From JAWSVE01 sp050633885 (lineage in GTDB: Bacteria; Pseudomonadota; Gammaproteobacteria; Pseudomonadales; Cellvibrionaceae): DNA of 64,000 nucleotides. The stretch covers positions 310,001-374,000 of the forward strand of contig JBOEHK010000006.1 of NCBI GenBank assembly GCA_050633885.1, written 5' to 3'. Position numbers and translations under genes: made by a program. Positions 34,598 to 43,850 of the stretch are shown piece by piece. The first letter of the stretch is position 1. Every line of letters starts with the position of its first letter. Below the pieces are notes generated by a model. That model was not told the origin of the DNA and did no database searches. It was given only the letters and a program-made list of their open reading frames with translations.

Positions 34598-36667
34598 TTA
34601 GTGAAGCTCTCGCCAGTACTCTCTATCGAGTAGTAAAGCAAAGACCAAGAACACACCTAAAAACAACATAACGTAAACGCCTGCATGTTTACGTGCGCTA
34701 GCACCGGGCTCAGCAACATAATCTAAGTAATTCACTAAATCATAAATTGCTTGATCAAACTCGTCAGCGCTCATACTACCTTCAGTTGTCGAAACCAGTT
34801 TGCCACAATGTGCCATTTCTTCTTCACCGTTCTCACCTCGAACCGGCTTTCCATGGCTATCTAGAAGAGGTCCAGGAGCACACTCCATTAAACCTTGAAG
34901 CTCTAGCATTACATGAGGCATAGCAACCTTGTCAAAAACACGGTTGTTTACACCTGTAGGGCGAGAATCATCCTGATAAAAATTTCGAAGATACGTATAC
35001 AACCAAGCTGGCTCACGAAGACGTGCCACTAAAGTCAGATCAGGCGGAGCAGAACCTAACCATTTTTTGGCATTTTCAGGCGTCATTGAAATATCCATTA
35101 GCTGCCCGATCTTACCTTCTTCATTTTTTTTCAAATCCCATGGCACTAAATTATCAACCATAACCTGATGAGGAATTTCTAAGTCATCAGCAACACGCTC
35201 ATAACGAGAATATTTTAAAGAGTGACAACCAGCACAATAAGCATCAAACCACTTTGCACCATTCTGCAAAGAAGCCTTGTTATCAAAATCCGCTTCAAAT
35301 TCATCACAATTAATTGTGCCGCAATCAAAACTTGACTCAGCACCTACCGCCTTAAGAGGGACGAAAATAAGTACAGCGAACAGTGCAAGACCAGCAAAAA
35401 CGATGGACTTGGGTAAGCCTTTCATCTTCACTCGCTCAGGCTCAGGCAGCGTTTTCTCACGAGAAGTCCAAAACGGCATTCCAATGAAATAAGCAAAGTA
35501 GAGGAAAGTACACACTTGAGCTAACGCAGTTCGTGCATCTGTAGGCGACTTAACACCTAGAACACCGAGGATAACAAATACGGCAGCAAATACGATTAAA
35601 GCAACTTGACTGAAACGCCCTTTGTATCGAATTGATTTCACTTTGCTTCGATCTAGCCATGGCAAAACAAATAAGATTGCAATGGCTGCAGCCATCGTCA
35701 AGAAGCCTAAGAACTTCGAGTTTAATGGGCCGATATCAATTGTGATTGCACGCAACATTGAGTAGAACGGCGTGAAGTACCATACAGGCGCGATATGTTC
35801 AGGAGTCTTCAGGTTATTCGCTTCTTCAAAGTTTGCATGCTCAATAAAGTAACCGCCAAACTCAGGCACAAAGAACATGACATAACAGAAGGCAAACAAG
35901 AATACGACAATACCAACCAAGTCATGAACAGGTAGGTAATAAGGAAAGAACGGAACACCGTCTTTAGGGATACCGTTCTCATCTTTGTTCTTCTTGATCT
36001 CAACACCGTCAGGGTTGTTAGAACCCACTTCATGAAGCGCTAAGATATGAAGAAATACCAGAATGATAAGAACAATCGGCAATGCAACAACATGGAGAGC
36101 AAAGAAACGGTTCAGTGTAGCGCCAGAGATTAAGAAATCACCTCGGAACCAAACCGCAAGGTCCTCACCGATCACAGGGATTGCACCCAATAGATTTACG
36201 ATAACCTGAGCGCCCCAATAAGACATATTGCCCCATGGAAGCACATATCCGAAGAAAGCTTCCGCCATCAATGCAACGTAGATAATCATCCCGAAAATCC
36301 ACAACAACTCGCGTGGCGCTTTGTAAGAACCGTACATTAATCCGCGAAACATATGTAGATAAACAACCACAAAGAACGCAGAGGCACCCGTGGAATGCAT
36401 ATAACGTAAATAACTTCCGAAAGGAACATCACGCATGATGTATTCAACAGAAGCAAATGCTCCTTCTGCTGATGGCTCAAAGTTCATCGTCAACCAAATG
36501 CCGGTTAACAATTGATTAACTAATACAAGGAGAGATAGAACCCCAAACATGTACCAGAAATTAAAATTCTTCGGCGCATAATATTTCGCCATGTGAGTAT
36601 CCCATGCTCGCTGCACAGGAAGTCGATCATCGACCCAACCCCATAAACCTAAGAGCCACTTATTCAT
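34598..36667 (-). CDS. petBC: fused cytochrome b / cytochrome c1 of ubiquinol-cytochrome c reductase
   Basis: One uninterrupted 689-residue ORF holds both cytochromes. Residues ~1-415 are cytochrome b: eight helices, haem-ligand His in RYMHSTGASAFFVVVYLHMFRG and in FALHVVALPIVLIILVFLHILALH, and the quinol-site APVWY (PVWY in place of PEWY). After SREKTLPEPERVKMKG an internal signal-like helix (~428-445, IVFAGLALFAVLIFVPLKAVGA) leads to cytochrome c1 with its haem site CAGCH at 478-482, the MPHVM region and a C-terminal anchor helix. Fused precursors cleaved to b and c1 are known from Bradyrhizobium FbcH; cleavage after VGA here is inferred. The start overlaps the stop of petA (ATGA). The complex pumps protons in the inner membrane. 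Confidence 0.95.
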   Translation of the reverse strand: MNKWLLGLWGWVDDRLPVQRAWDTHMAKYYAPKNFNFWYMFGVLSLLVLVNQLLTGIWLTMNFEPSAEGAFASVEYIMRDVPFGSYLRYMHSTGASAFFVVVYLHMFRGLMYGSYKAPRELLWIFGMIIYVALMAEAFFGYVLPWGNMSYWGAQVIVNLLGAIPVIGEDLAVWFRGDFLISGATLNRFFALHVVALPIVLIILVFLHILALHEVGSNNPDGVEIKKNKDENGIPKDGVPFFPYYLPVHDLVGIVVFLFAFCYVMFFVPEFGGYFIEHANFEEANNLKTPEHIAPVWYFTPFYSMLRAITIDIGPLNSKFLGFLTMAAAIAILFVLPWLDRSKVKSIRYKGRFSQVALIVFAAVFVILGVLGVKSPTDARTALAQVCTFLYFAYFIGMPFWTSREKTLPEPERVKMKGLPKSIVFAGLALFAVLIFVPLKAVGAESSFDCGTINCDEFEADFDNKASLQNGAKWFDAYCAGCHSLKYSRYERVADDLEIPHQVMVDNLVPWDLKKNEEGKIGQLMDISMTPENAKKWLGSAPPDLTLVARLREPAWLYTYLRNFYQDDSRPTGVNNRVFDKVAMPHVMLELQGLMECAPGPLLDSHGKPVRGENGEEEMAHCGKLVSTTEGSMSADEFDQAIYDLVNYLDYVAEPGASARKHAGVYVMLFLGVFLVFALLLDREYWRELH

Positions 36668-37269
36668 GCGCTTGCCCCCTCTGGATCTAAACCAATCACG
36701 AGTACATTATCACTTTCGTATTTGTAAGGAGGAACCTCAAGGTTTGTAGGTGCTGGAACACCCTTAAATACTCGTCCTGCCAAATCAAATTTAGAGCCAT
36801 GACAAGGACAGAAAAATCCTCCTAACCACTCATCATCACCTGGAGCTGGATAATTTACATCCCAGTACTGAGGAACACAGCCTAAATGCGTACAAATCGC
36901 TTTAAAAACCATAATCTCAGGTTGCGAAGAACGAAACTCATTTTTTGCATAAGCAGGCTGCTTACTCTCAGCGGCTTCTGAATTGGGATCAAGAACCTTC
37001 TCATTCATTTTTTCAATATTTGCTAACGTCTCCTTTGATCGTCGAACGACAAACACAGGAAATCCGCGCCATTCAACAGTCATCATTGAATCTGGCTCTA
37101 ATTTACCAATATTGACTTTGACTGGAGCACCTGCAGCTCTAGCTTTAGCACTAGGGTTCCAAGAACCAACAAAAGGTACCGCAACACCGACAACTCCAGC
37201 AGCACCTACAACAGAGGTAGATACCGTAAGAAATCGACGTCGCTGTTCGTTAATGCCGTCATTGCTCAT
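36664..37269 (-). CDS. petA: ubiquinol-cytochrome c reductase Rieske iron-sulfur subunit
   Basis: Rieske protein of 201 residues, the first gene of the bc1 operon. A twin-arginine-type start (RRRFLTVSTSVVGAAGVVGVA) serves as signal-anchor. The [2Fe-2S] site is CTHLGCVP and CPCHGSKFD with two Cys and two His plus the disulfide Cys pair. The end overlaps the fused cytochrome gene by four bases, giving coupled translation. A GGGAG site lies ahead of the ATG. Confidence 0.96.
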   Translation of the reverse strand: MSNDGINEQRRRFLTVSTSVVGAAGVVGVAVPFVGSWNPSAKARAAGAPVKVNIGKLEPDSMMTVEWRGFPVFVVRRSKETLANIEKMNEKVLDPNSEAAESKQPAYAKNEFRSSQPEIMVFKAICTHLGCVPQYWDVNYPAPGDDEWLGGFFCPCHGSKFDLAGRVFKGVPAPTNLEVPPYKYESDNVLVIGLDPEGASA

Positions 37270-37469
37270 GACGTTGCTCTCCCATTACAGCGATGAATAG
37301 AAATTCTATATTTTTTACTAATTCTTAATTGTTAAGCGCAATCCCAACGAATCGGCTTTAAAACGTCTTCAAAAAGCCGCGATATGTTAAAGAAATTGAT
37401 CGTTTCTTACAAGGATAACCCTTTGTTTTGGGGGATATTTATAACCAATCTTTAAATTGTGGGGATAAA

Positions 37470-37504
37470 AAAACGCTTAGCCTAATTTTTAGGCTAAGCG
37501 TTTT
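37470..37504 (-). terminator. terminator of rplM-rpsI
   Basis: AAAACGCTTAGCCT (37470-37483) pairs perfectly with AGGCTAAGCGTTTT (37491-37504) across a 7-nt loop, with T runs available on the minus strand, 35 bp after the rpsI stop. Confidence 0.9.
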
Positions 37505-37538
37505 CAGCATAGACATTACCAGCAAAATAAGCGAGTAA

Positions 37539-37931
37539 TTAACGTTTAGAGAACTGTGGACGTTTACGAGCTTTTCGTAGACCGACTTTCTTACGCTCAA
37601 CTTCTCGCGCATCACGAGTCACATAACCCGCCTGACGAAGAGACGGACGCAAGTTTTCATCGTAATCAATAAGAGCACGAGTCAGTCCATGACGAATTGC
37701 ACCGGCTTGACCAAAGCTACCGCCACCTCTAACTGTCACTTTTATATCGAATTTTTCAGTCATCTCAACCAACTCAAGTGGTTGCTTAACAATCATTCGT
37801 GCCACTTCACGACCGAAGTAGTCTTCTATCGTTCGACCATTGATAGAAATTGCGCCTGATCCTTGAGTTAAAAATACACGAGCTGTTGACGTCTTACGTC
37901 GCCCTGTGCCGTAGTTTTGAGTGTCAGCCAT
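37539..37931 (-). CDS. rpsI: 30S ribosomal protein S9
   Basis: Ribosomal protein uS9 of 130 residues. YGTGRRKTSTARVFL at the start, VRGGGSFGQAGAIRHGLTRAL in the middle and the C-terminal KKVGLRKARKRPQFSKR, whose terminal Arg reaches the P-site tRNA, are all present. It follows rplM by 28 bp in the universal rplM-rpsI operon and is closed by a strong terminator. Confidence 0.99.
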   Translation of the reverse strand: MADTQNYGTGRRKTSTARVFLTQGSGAISINGRTIEDYFGREVARMIVKQPLELVEMTEKFDIKVTVRGGGSFGQAGAIRHGLTRALIDYDENLRPSLRQAGYVTRDAREVERKKVGLRKARKRPQFSKR

Positions 37932-37959
37932 GTTTAGCCTTTAATGTCAGTCTAATAAA

Positions 37960-38388
37960 TTAGACGTTAAGTTCTTGGGGCTGCTGAGCGGCATGTGGAT
38001 GCTCCGCGCCAGCATATACTTTTAATTTTTTGAACATTGCTCGTCCAAGAGGACCTCTCGGCAACATTCCTTTAACTGCAGATTGAATAGTTCGCTCAGG
38101 CGCCTTATCAATCAAATCAGAAAAGTTAATAGACTTAAGTCCACCAGGGTAACCCGTGTGACGATGGTACATTTTGTCTTTTGCTTTGTTGCCAGTCACA
38201 CGGACTTGCTCAGCATTGATTACAACAATGTAATCGCCAGTATCTACGTGAGGCGTAAACTCTGGCTTATGCTTTCCACGAAGACGGGTAGCGATCTCAG
38301 CTGACATGCGACCAAGGGTCTTGCCTGCTGCATCAATGATATACCAGTCCCGCTGTACTGTTTCGGGCGTAGCACTTATGGTTTTCAT
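37960..38388 (-). CDS. rplM: 50S ribosomal protein L13
   Basis: Ribosomal protein uL13 of 142 residues with RDWYIIDAAGKTLGRMSAEIATRLRGKHKPEFTPHVDTGDYIVVINAE, RHTGYPGGLKS and VKGMLPRGPLGRAMFKKLKVYAG. AGGA lies before the ATG. It is first in the rplM-rpsI operon, transcribed from the promoter at 38434-38462. Confidence 0.99.
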   Translation of the reverse strand: MKTISATPETVQRDWYIIDAAGKTLGRMSAEIATRLRGKHKPEFTPHVDTGDYIVVINAEQVRVTGNKAKDKMYHRHTGYPGGLKSINFSDLIDKAPERTIQSAVKGMLPRGPLGRAMFKKLKVYAGAEHPHAAQQPQELNV

Positions 38389-38433
38389 GATAATCCTGCC
38401 TTGCTAATGGGGGTTCCCCATAAAAGAGCGCGA

Positions 38434-38462
38434 ATACTACATAAGCGGGAGATCGTTTTCAA
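38434..38462 (-). promoter_or_regulatory. sigma-70 promoter of rplM-rpsI
   Basis: On the minus strand TTGAAA (38457-38462) and TAGTAT (38434-38439) are separated by exactly 17 bp, about 45 bp upstream of the rplM ATG. Confidence 0.65.
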
Positions 38463-38551
38463 GGACTAAATGAGGCAATAATAGGGACTATTTTCAGAAC
38501 CCTAGAAATAGATCTGAACCCCGACGTTAAACAGCATCCAAAACCATAGAA

Positions 38552-39658
38552 TTAAGGCTTATGGGCCATCGCCAAATATTCATGGCTTTGCATCTCTAGC
38601 AAACGGCTAGCGGTTCTCTCAAACTCAAACTCTAATGTTCCAGATTGATAAATTTGATCCAAAGGTTTTTCTGCTGAGAGTACCAATTTCACATTGCGAT
38701 CGTAGAACTCGTCAACCAAATTAATAAATCGCCTAGATTGATCATTATTAACATAAGTGAACACAGGAACTCCAGATATCAGTACAGCATGATACTCTTT
38801 TGCCAGCTCTATGTAGTCATTTTGTGACCGCGGACCATCACACAGTGCGAGAAAATCAAACCACACAATATCTTCAGACACTTGTTTTGCAAGTATCGGG
38901 CGCCCTTCAACTTCTAAGGGTATTTTTCTCCGCACCTCTGCATGTTCTGGCTTAAGACTCATAAAGCTTTTCTGAAGGCTCGTTTCTGCTTCTTCATCGA
39001 TAGGAGAGTGATAAAGTTCTGCCTTCTCTAAAGCCCTAAGACGATAATCTGTTGGACTATCTACATGCACAACTTTAGTAAATTGCTTAACCAAGGCGAT
39101 TGCCGGTAGAAAACGTTCTCGCTGTAGTCCGTTTTCATAGAGCAGATCTGGGACAATATTCGATGTAGCCACTAGAGAGACTCCACGCTTAAAAAGCCCC
39201 TGAAATAAAGTCCCCAGCAACATTGCATCCGTAATATCAGACACAAAGAACTCATCAAAACAAATAATTCTTGTTTCTTTACTTAATTTTTCTGCTATTG
39301 ATTCCAAAGGATCTTTATGGCCGGCACACAGTGTCAGCTCGTGATGAACTCGCTTCATAAACCGATGAAAATGAACGCGCATCTTATTTTCAAATGGAAG
39401 GCTATCGAAGAAAGTATCCATAAGATACGTTTTACCCCTACCCACCCCCCCCCATAGATATAACCCTATTTCTGGATCGACTGGTGTTTTTGACTTCCAA
39501 AATGTAAAAAAGCCTTTAGCTTGTGCTTTGACATCACTCAGCAATAGACGATCATAAAGATCCTGCAGATGCTGAACCACCACCTCTTGGCAGGGGTCAT
39601 ACTGAAAACCTGATTGCTTTAAGTCAGCTTGGTAACGCTCAAGAGGTGAAAGAGGCAT
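38552..39658 (-). CDS. zapE: cell division protein ZapE (AFG1-family ATPase)
   Basis: AFG1-like ATPase of 368 residues that binds FtsZ and modulates Z-ring dynamics. MPLSPLERYQADLKQSGFQYDPCQ is the usual start. Walker A is WGGVGRGKTYLMD and is encoded across a run of nine G. MRVHFHRFMKRVHHEL and the Walker B segment IICFDEFFVSDITDAMLL follow. It lies upstream of rplM and is divergent from zapG, as in E. coli (yhcM/yhcB). No clear ribosome-binding site was found; the start fits homologues. Confidence 0.95.
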   Translation of the reverse strand: MPLSPLERYQADLKQSGFQYDPCQEVVVQHLQDLYDRLLLSDVKAQAKGFFTFWKSKTPVDPEIGLYLWGGVGRGKTYLMDTFFDSLPFENKMRVHFHRFMKRVHHELTLCAGHKDPLESIAEKLSKETRIICFDEFFVSDITDAMLLGTLFQGLFKRGVSLVATSNIVPDLLYENGLQRERFLPAIALVKQFTKVVHVDSPTDYRLRALEKAELYHSPIDEEAETSLQKSFMSLKPEHAEVRRKIPLEVEGRPILAKQVSEDIVWFDFLALCDGPRSQNDYIELAKEYHAVLISGVPVFTYVNNDQSRRFINLVDEFYDRNVKLVLSAEKPLDQIYQSGTLEFEFERTASRLLEMQSHEYLAMAHKP

Positions 39659-39838
39659 GTAAAATACAATGAACTTATTTGTGATGAGTTAGACCTGCGA
39701 CACTTTAGCCATTTATCTTTTTGAGTCAATCAATTTGCAAACAAAATTAACGCTAGTGATAGCTACTTTGCCGATATAAAGAGATGAAAGTGAATTTATT
39801 TTTATTAAAAGAGTCATAAATAAAATACGTTATCAGAG

Positions 39839-39844
39839 TATAAT
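39839..39844 (+). promoter_or_regulatory. probable -10 element of zapG
   Basis: A consensus TATAAT lies 35 bp upstream of the chosen zapG start. No good -35 hexamer is found 16-18 bp upstream, so the call rests on the -10 alone. Confidence 0.35.
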
Positions 39845-39879
39845 CTAGAACTTCCACACATTTGATCTTGGAGTGTATC

Positions 39880-40350
39880 GTGTTTTCTACCGGAGCAATC
39901 ATTATTGTTTTTATCAGCGCCCTATTGATAGGGGTTGGCATCGGAATTCTATTATCCCGGTTCTCAAAATCAATTTTAGGAAATACCTCTTCATTAAAAG
40001 AAAAGCTTGCCGAAAAAGAACAGCAACTATCCGATTATCAAGCTGAAGTCACTGAGCATTTTTTAGAAACGTCTAGACGAGTCAACTCGCTGACAAAAAA
40101 CTACAAGGAAGTTCATGAATATCTAGCGGAAGGCGCTGCAAAGCTTGCGAACCCCGAGCTCGCCAGAGGTGGGTTTTCAGCCCAAATAACCTTAGCCGAC
40201 AAAACAAGTATTGCTGACGATCAAATTAAGACTATTGAGCAAGAGGAACAAGAGTTTACACAAGAAATAATTAACGGTGAGAATGACTCAGGTCACGACG
40301 CTGGCGACAATAACGAACAAAGCACCCCCAAAAAATATGAACCCATTTAA
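39880..40350 (+). CDS. zapG: Z-ring associated protein ZapG (YhcB, DUF1043)
   Basis: Inner-membrane protein of ~156 residues with one N-terminal helix (TGAIIIVFISALLIGVGIGILL) and a cytoplasmic coiled coil from ~30 (LKEKLAEKEQQLSDYQAEVTEHFLETSRRVNSLTKNYKEVHEYLAEGA), the DUF1043 signature. The GTG at 39880 is chosen because GGAG lies six bases upstream; a longer reading would use a TTG overlapping that site. The acidic C-terminal tail is low complexity. It is linked to cell envelope growth and division in E. coli. Divergent from zapE and followed by the DegS-like protease. Confidence 0.9.
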   Translation: MFSTGAIIIVFISALLIGVGIGILLSRFSKSILGNTSSLKEKLAEKEQQLSDYQAEVTEHFLETSRRVNSLTKNYKEVHEYLAEGAAKLANPELARGGFSAQITLADKTSIADDQIKTIEQEEQEFTQEIINGENDSGHDAGDNNEQSTPKKYEPI

Positions 40351-40445
40351 GGCCGATTACGTAACATTGTGAAACTTAGGCGCAACCAAGATACTATTGG
40401 TACCTATGAAAAAATTTAAATCGCATATGAAGGTGTGTTAAATAA

Positions 40446-41768
40446 GTGCCAATTAAAAATATCATTTCTTTTTCCGGTTGGCCTATAGCAATTGGGCTAA
40501 TGTTTGCCCTTGCCGTCTTGTTTTTAATGCCTGTCGATGAAAAAAAACAAACCTCGCAAACTACAATACCGGAAAAAATCAGCAACTCTTTTTCTGGAGA
40601 CAACTTACACCCAAACAACACAAATTTATCTGGACCTATCAGTTATTCTCAGGCCGTGAAACGAGCCGCTCCAGCCGTCGTCAATATTTACACAACAAAA
40701 CCTCGTCCACGCAACCCCTTGCTAGATGACCCCATATTCCGCCAATACTTCAATATTGCGGAACCCCCAGAACAGCAAAGAATCCTTTCATCGATGGGTT
40801 CAGGCGTTATTGTCAGTCAAGAAGGCTATATTTTAACAAACCATCATGTCATCAATGGCGCTGATGAATTTTTTGTGTTTTTAAACGATGGGCGAAAAGC
40901 TCAAGCGACTCCTATAGGTGCGAACACGGATAATGATCTTGCTGTATTAAAAATTGATCTCGAAAATTTAACTGCAATCGATATTGGCATGCCAGAACAA
41001 GCTGAGGTTGGCGACATCGTCTTAGCTATCGGCAATCCATACGGTTACGGCCAATCTGTAAGCCAAGGCATTATCAGCGCTAAGAGCAGACTCGGTAAAA
41101 CTCAATTAGGTTTACAGCGATACATCCAAACTGATGCGGCCATCAACCCAGGAAACTCCGGAGGAGCTCTTGTAGACGTCTATGGGAATTTATTGGGAAT
41201 CAACACCGCCATTCTAGGAAATGGATCTGGTGAGTCCATTGGAATCGGCTTTGCCATTCCAGCTACAACGGCGGTTAGCGTCTTAAATGAAATTATTGAA
41301 TTCAGTAAAACAGTTCATGGCTATCTTGGCGTCATTGCCAGCCCTTTAACACCACGTTTAGCGCGCTCTCTTAACTTAAGCTTTACCGATGGGCTAGTCA
41401 TAACACGCATCGATGATAACTCTCCCGCTTTTCGCGCTCAGCTTTTACCCGGAGACGTGATTACTCGAGCAAACAACCAATTTTTTGAAGTAGACGGAAG
41501 TTTAATTGCAGCCGAAATCAGCCAAGCTAAACCAGGGGACGCTGTTGAATTGGAAATATGGAGAAATGGTAAACAAGGCATTGTACGAGTCATTATGGGA
41601 GCGTCTCAGAGCACACCTGTACCAGCAACTGAACCACCTAACGAATTATCCACCGAGCTATCTGCAGATCCCATTTCCACAACAAAGAATCAAAATGCAA
41701 CCAACGAAGCTAACATGCATTCAAGCTCAGACTCATCACGCGCTTCTCGCTTAAAATTTCACGTTTAA
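40446..41768 (+). CDS. degS: DegS/AlgW-type periplasmic serine protease
   Basis: Trypsin-like S1C protease of 440 residues with GTG start. One N-terminal anchor helix (~12-32) is followed by the protease domain: catalytic His134 (TNHHVIN), Asp164 (NDLAVLK) and Ser238 (NPGNSGGAL). A single PDZ domain spans ~285-380. DegS/AlgW cleaves the anti-sigma factor RseA/MucA in response to misfolded outer-membrane proteins; one PDZ and a membrane anchor favour this over DegP/DegQ. The last ~55 residues are Ser/Thr/Asn/Pro-rich low-complexity sequence not usual for DegS. Its place beside hisD-hisG-murA matches Pseudomonas algW. Convergent with hisD. Confidence 0.9.
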   Translation: MPIKNIISFSGWPIAIGLMFALAVLFLMPVDEKKQTSQTTIPEKISNSFSGDNLHPNNTNLSGPISYSQAVKRAAPAVVNIYTTKPRPRNPLLDDPIFRQYFNIAEPPEQQRILSSMGSGVIVSQEGYILTNHHVINGADEFFVFLNDGRKAQATPIGANTDNDLAVLKIDLENLTAIDIGMPEQAEVGDIVLAIGNPYGYGQSVSQGIISAKSRLGKTQLGLQRYIQTDAAINPGNSGGALVDVYGNLLGINTAILGNGSGESIGIGFAIPATTAVSVLNEIIEFSKTVHGYLGVIASPLTPRLARSLNLSFTDGLVITRIDDNSPAFRAQLLPGDVITRANNQFFEVDGSLIAAEISQAKPGDAVELEIWRNGKQGIVRVIMGASQSTPVPATEPPNELSTELSADPISTTKNQNATNEANMHSSSDSSRASRLKFHV

Positions 41769-41807
41769 GCTGTCAAGTTTAAAGATATTTTTAAAACCAG
41801 TACCAAA

Positions 41808-43121
41808 TTATTCTTCTTTTATCCGGTACTCTGCAGATCTCGCATGCGCTTCAAAAGACTCGCTTCGAGCAAGAACTGACGCTACTCTCCCTAACTCAGA
41901 AGCCGCATCAGGAGAACAAAATATTATCGAAGAGCGTTTTTGAAAATCATACACTCCTAATGGCGAAGAAAAACGAGCGGTTCCAGACGTCGGCAATACA
42001 TGATTTGGGCCAGCACAATAATCACCTAACGCTTCTGCCGTGTAACGCCCCATAAAGATGGCGCCAGCATGCTTCACTTGATCCACATACCTCTCTGGAC
42101 TCTCAATAGATAGCTCTAAATGCTCAGGAGCAATGCGATTCGACAATTCAACGGCTTGCGATATGTTGTCAACCAAAATTAACGCACCGCGAGTCTGAAG
42201 CGATTTCTGTGCGATCAGCTCCCGCTCCAAAGTTGGAACCAATGCCTGTAAACTCGTTTCTACTCGAGATAAAAAATTTGCGTCATCAGAAATTAAAATG
42301 GATTGAGCGTTTTCATCATGTTCTGCTTGCGAACAAAGATCCATCGCTATCCAATCTGGGTCCGTTTTACCATCACAGATAATTAAAATCTCTGACGGAC
42401 CAGCGATCATATCGATAGCCACTTGACCAAAAACTTGTTTTTTTGCGGTTGCAACAAAAATATTTCCGGGGCCAACAATTTTATCAACCTTAGGAATTGT
42501 TTCTGTCCCATAAGCCAATGCAGCAATGGCTTGTGCTCCACCAATGGTATAAACGGCCTCAACTCCGGCTATAGCTGCAGCAGCAAAAACAGTATCATTA
42601 ACAACCCCGTCAGGAGTTGGAACAACCATAATCACTTCTTCAACACCGGCAACTTTTGCAGGTATCGCATTCATTAATACAGAGGATGGGTAACTGGCTT
42701 TCCCCCCAGGAACATACAAGCCCACTCGATCCATGGCTGTAATTTTTTGCCCGAGTACCGATCCCGCTTTATCTGAATACTGCCAAGATTCTGCGCGTTG
42801 GTGCTCATGGTAATCTCGAATTCTTTCCGCTGCTTTTTCTAAAGCTAAACGTTGATCACTGGGAATTCGAGACAAAGATTCTTGTAACTGCTTCTGGAAA
42901 ACTGATAGCGCAGAAAAATCAGTAATATTCATTCGATCGAAGCGATTAGTGTATTCGAGAACCGCTTTATCGCCCTTCTTCTTCACATCAGAAATGATTT
43001 GTTTCACTGTTTGATCAACATCTTCTGACACCGACATATCAAACGCGATCAGCTCATCTAACGCTGATGAAAAGTCGTCACTATTCGCATCCAGTCTATT
43101 GATAATCATTGTATTCGTCAT
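41808..43121 (-). CDS. hisD: histidinol dehydrogenase
   Basis: NAD- and Zn-dependent enzyme of ~437 residues for the last two steps of histidine synthesis. Segments VGLYVPGGKASYPSSVLMNAIPAKVAGV, KIVGPGNIFVATAKKQVFG, IDMIAGPSEILIICD, LCSQAEHDENAQSILISDD and NRIAPEHLEL and GDYCAGPNHVLPTSGTARFSS are diagnostic. The ATG at 43121 is chosen over a TTG four codons upstream. It follows hisG by 58 bp; hisC, often next, is not here. Confidence 0.97.
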   Translation of the reverse strand: MTNTMIINRLDANSDDFSSALDELIAFDMSVSEDVDQTVKQIISDVKKKGDKAVLEYTNRFDRMNITDFSALSVFQKQLQESLSRIPSDQRLALEKAAERIRDYHEHQRAESWQYSDKAGSVLGQKITAMDRVGLYVPGGKASYPSSVLMNAIPAKVAGVEEVIMVVPTPDGVVNDTVFAAAAIAGVEAVYTIGGAQAIAALAYGTETIPKVDKIVGPGNIFVATAKKQVFGQVAIDMIAGPSEILIICDGKTDPDWIAMDLCSQAEHDENAQSILISDDANFLSRVETSLQALVPTLERELIAQKSLQTRGALILVDNISQAVELSNRIAPEHLELSIESPERYVDQVKHAGAIFMGRYTAEALGDYCAGPNHVLPTSGTARFSSPLGVYDFQKRSSIIFCSPDAASELGRVASVLARSESFEAHARSAEYRIKEE

Positions 43122-43179
43122 GGAAGTTCTCAAGCGTAAAATTAAGTTGAACAGAAGAGAATATCGTTAAAACAACCGA

Positions 43180-43800
43180 CTAGTTGATAGCCGACGCAAA
43201 CTGATCTAACAGTGACTGTATTGCAGAATGCTTCATTTTCATTGCTGCTTTATTGACAATGATTCTAGAACTGATATCAGCTATATGCTCTCTAGCTTCC
43301 AAGCCATTCGCTTTTAATGTATTACCTGTGTCAACAATATCGACAATCTCGTCAGCCAATTGCATGATCGGTGCAAGCTCCATTGCACCATACAACTTGA
43401 TGATATCAGCCTGCCGACATTGAGCGGCATAATAACGCTTTGCAATATTGACATATTTGGTTGCGACTTTTATTCGGCCTTCTTTTTTAGTTTCACCCTT
43501 TATACCAGCAGTCATCAAACTGCATTTGGCGATACCTAAATCTAATGGTTCATAAATACCATCAGTCCCATGTTCAAGTAATGTATCCTTTCCTGCCACT
43601 CCAAGATCAGCAGCACCAAACTGAACATAGGTCGGCACGTCACTTCCACGTAAAACCAATAACTGAACATCAGGCTGATTAGTTGCAAAAATTAATTTTC
43701 GACTTTCGCTAATCGCTTCGCTTGGTTTTATATCAGCCTTTGCCAGAATCGGAAGTGTTTCTTTCAGTATGCGGCCTTTTGTTAGAGCTATCGTAATCAT
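43180..43800 (-). CDS. hisG: ATP phosphoribosyltransferase, short form
   Basis: First enzyme of histidine synthesis, ~206 residues. MITIALTKGRILKETLPILAKA, LVLRGSDVPTYVQFGAADLGVAGKDTLLEH and the PRPP-binding DIVDTGNTLKANGLEARE are typical. The length and lack of a C-terminal ACT-like regulatory domain place it in the short HisG_S class, which works with HisZ; no hisZ is in the window. The ATG at 43800 is preferred to a TTG seven codons upstream. It lies between murA and hisD in the order known from Pseudomonas. Confidence 0.97.
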   Translation of the reverse strand: MITIALTKGRILKETLPILAKADIKPSEAISESRKLIFATNQPDVQLLVLRGSDVPTYVQFGAADLGVAGKDTLLEHGTDGIYEPLDLGIAKCSLMTAGIKGETKKEGRIKVATKYVNIAKRYYAAQCRQADIIKLYGAMELAPIMQLADEIVDIVDTGNTLKANGLEAREHIADISSRIIVNKAAMKMKHSAIQSLLDQFASAIN

Positions 43801-43850
43801 TTCGTTAAACTTTTCTTTCAATTTTGTTGAATTTTTCTCGACCTAAATTC

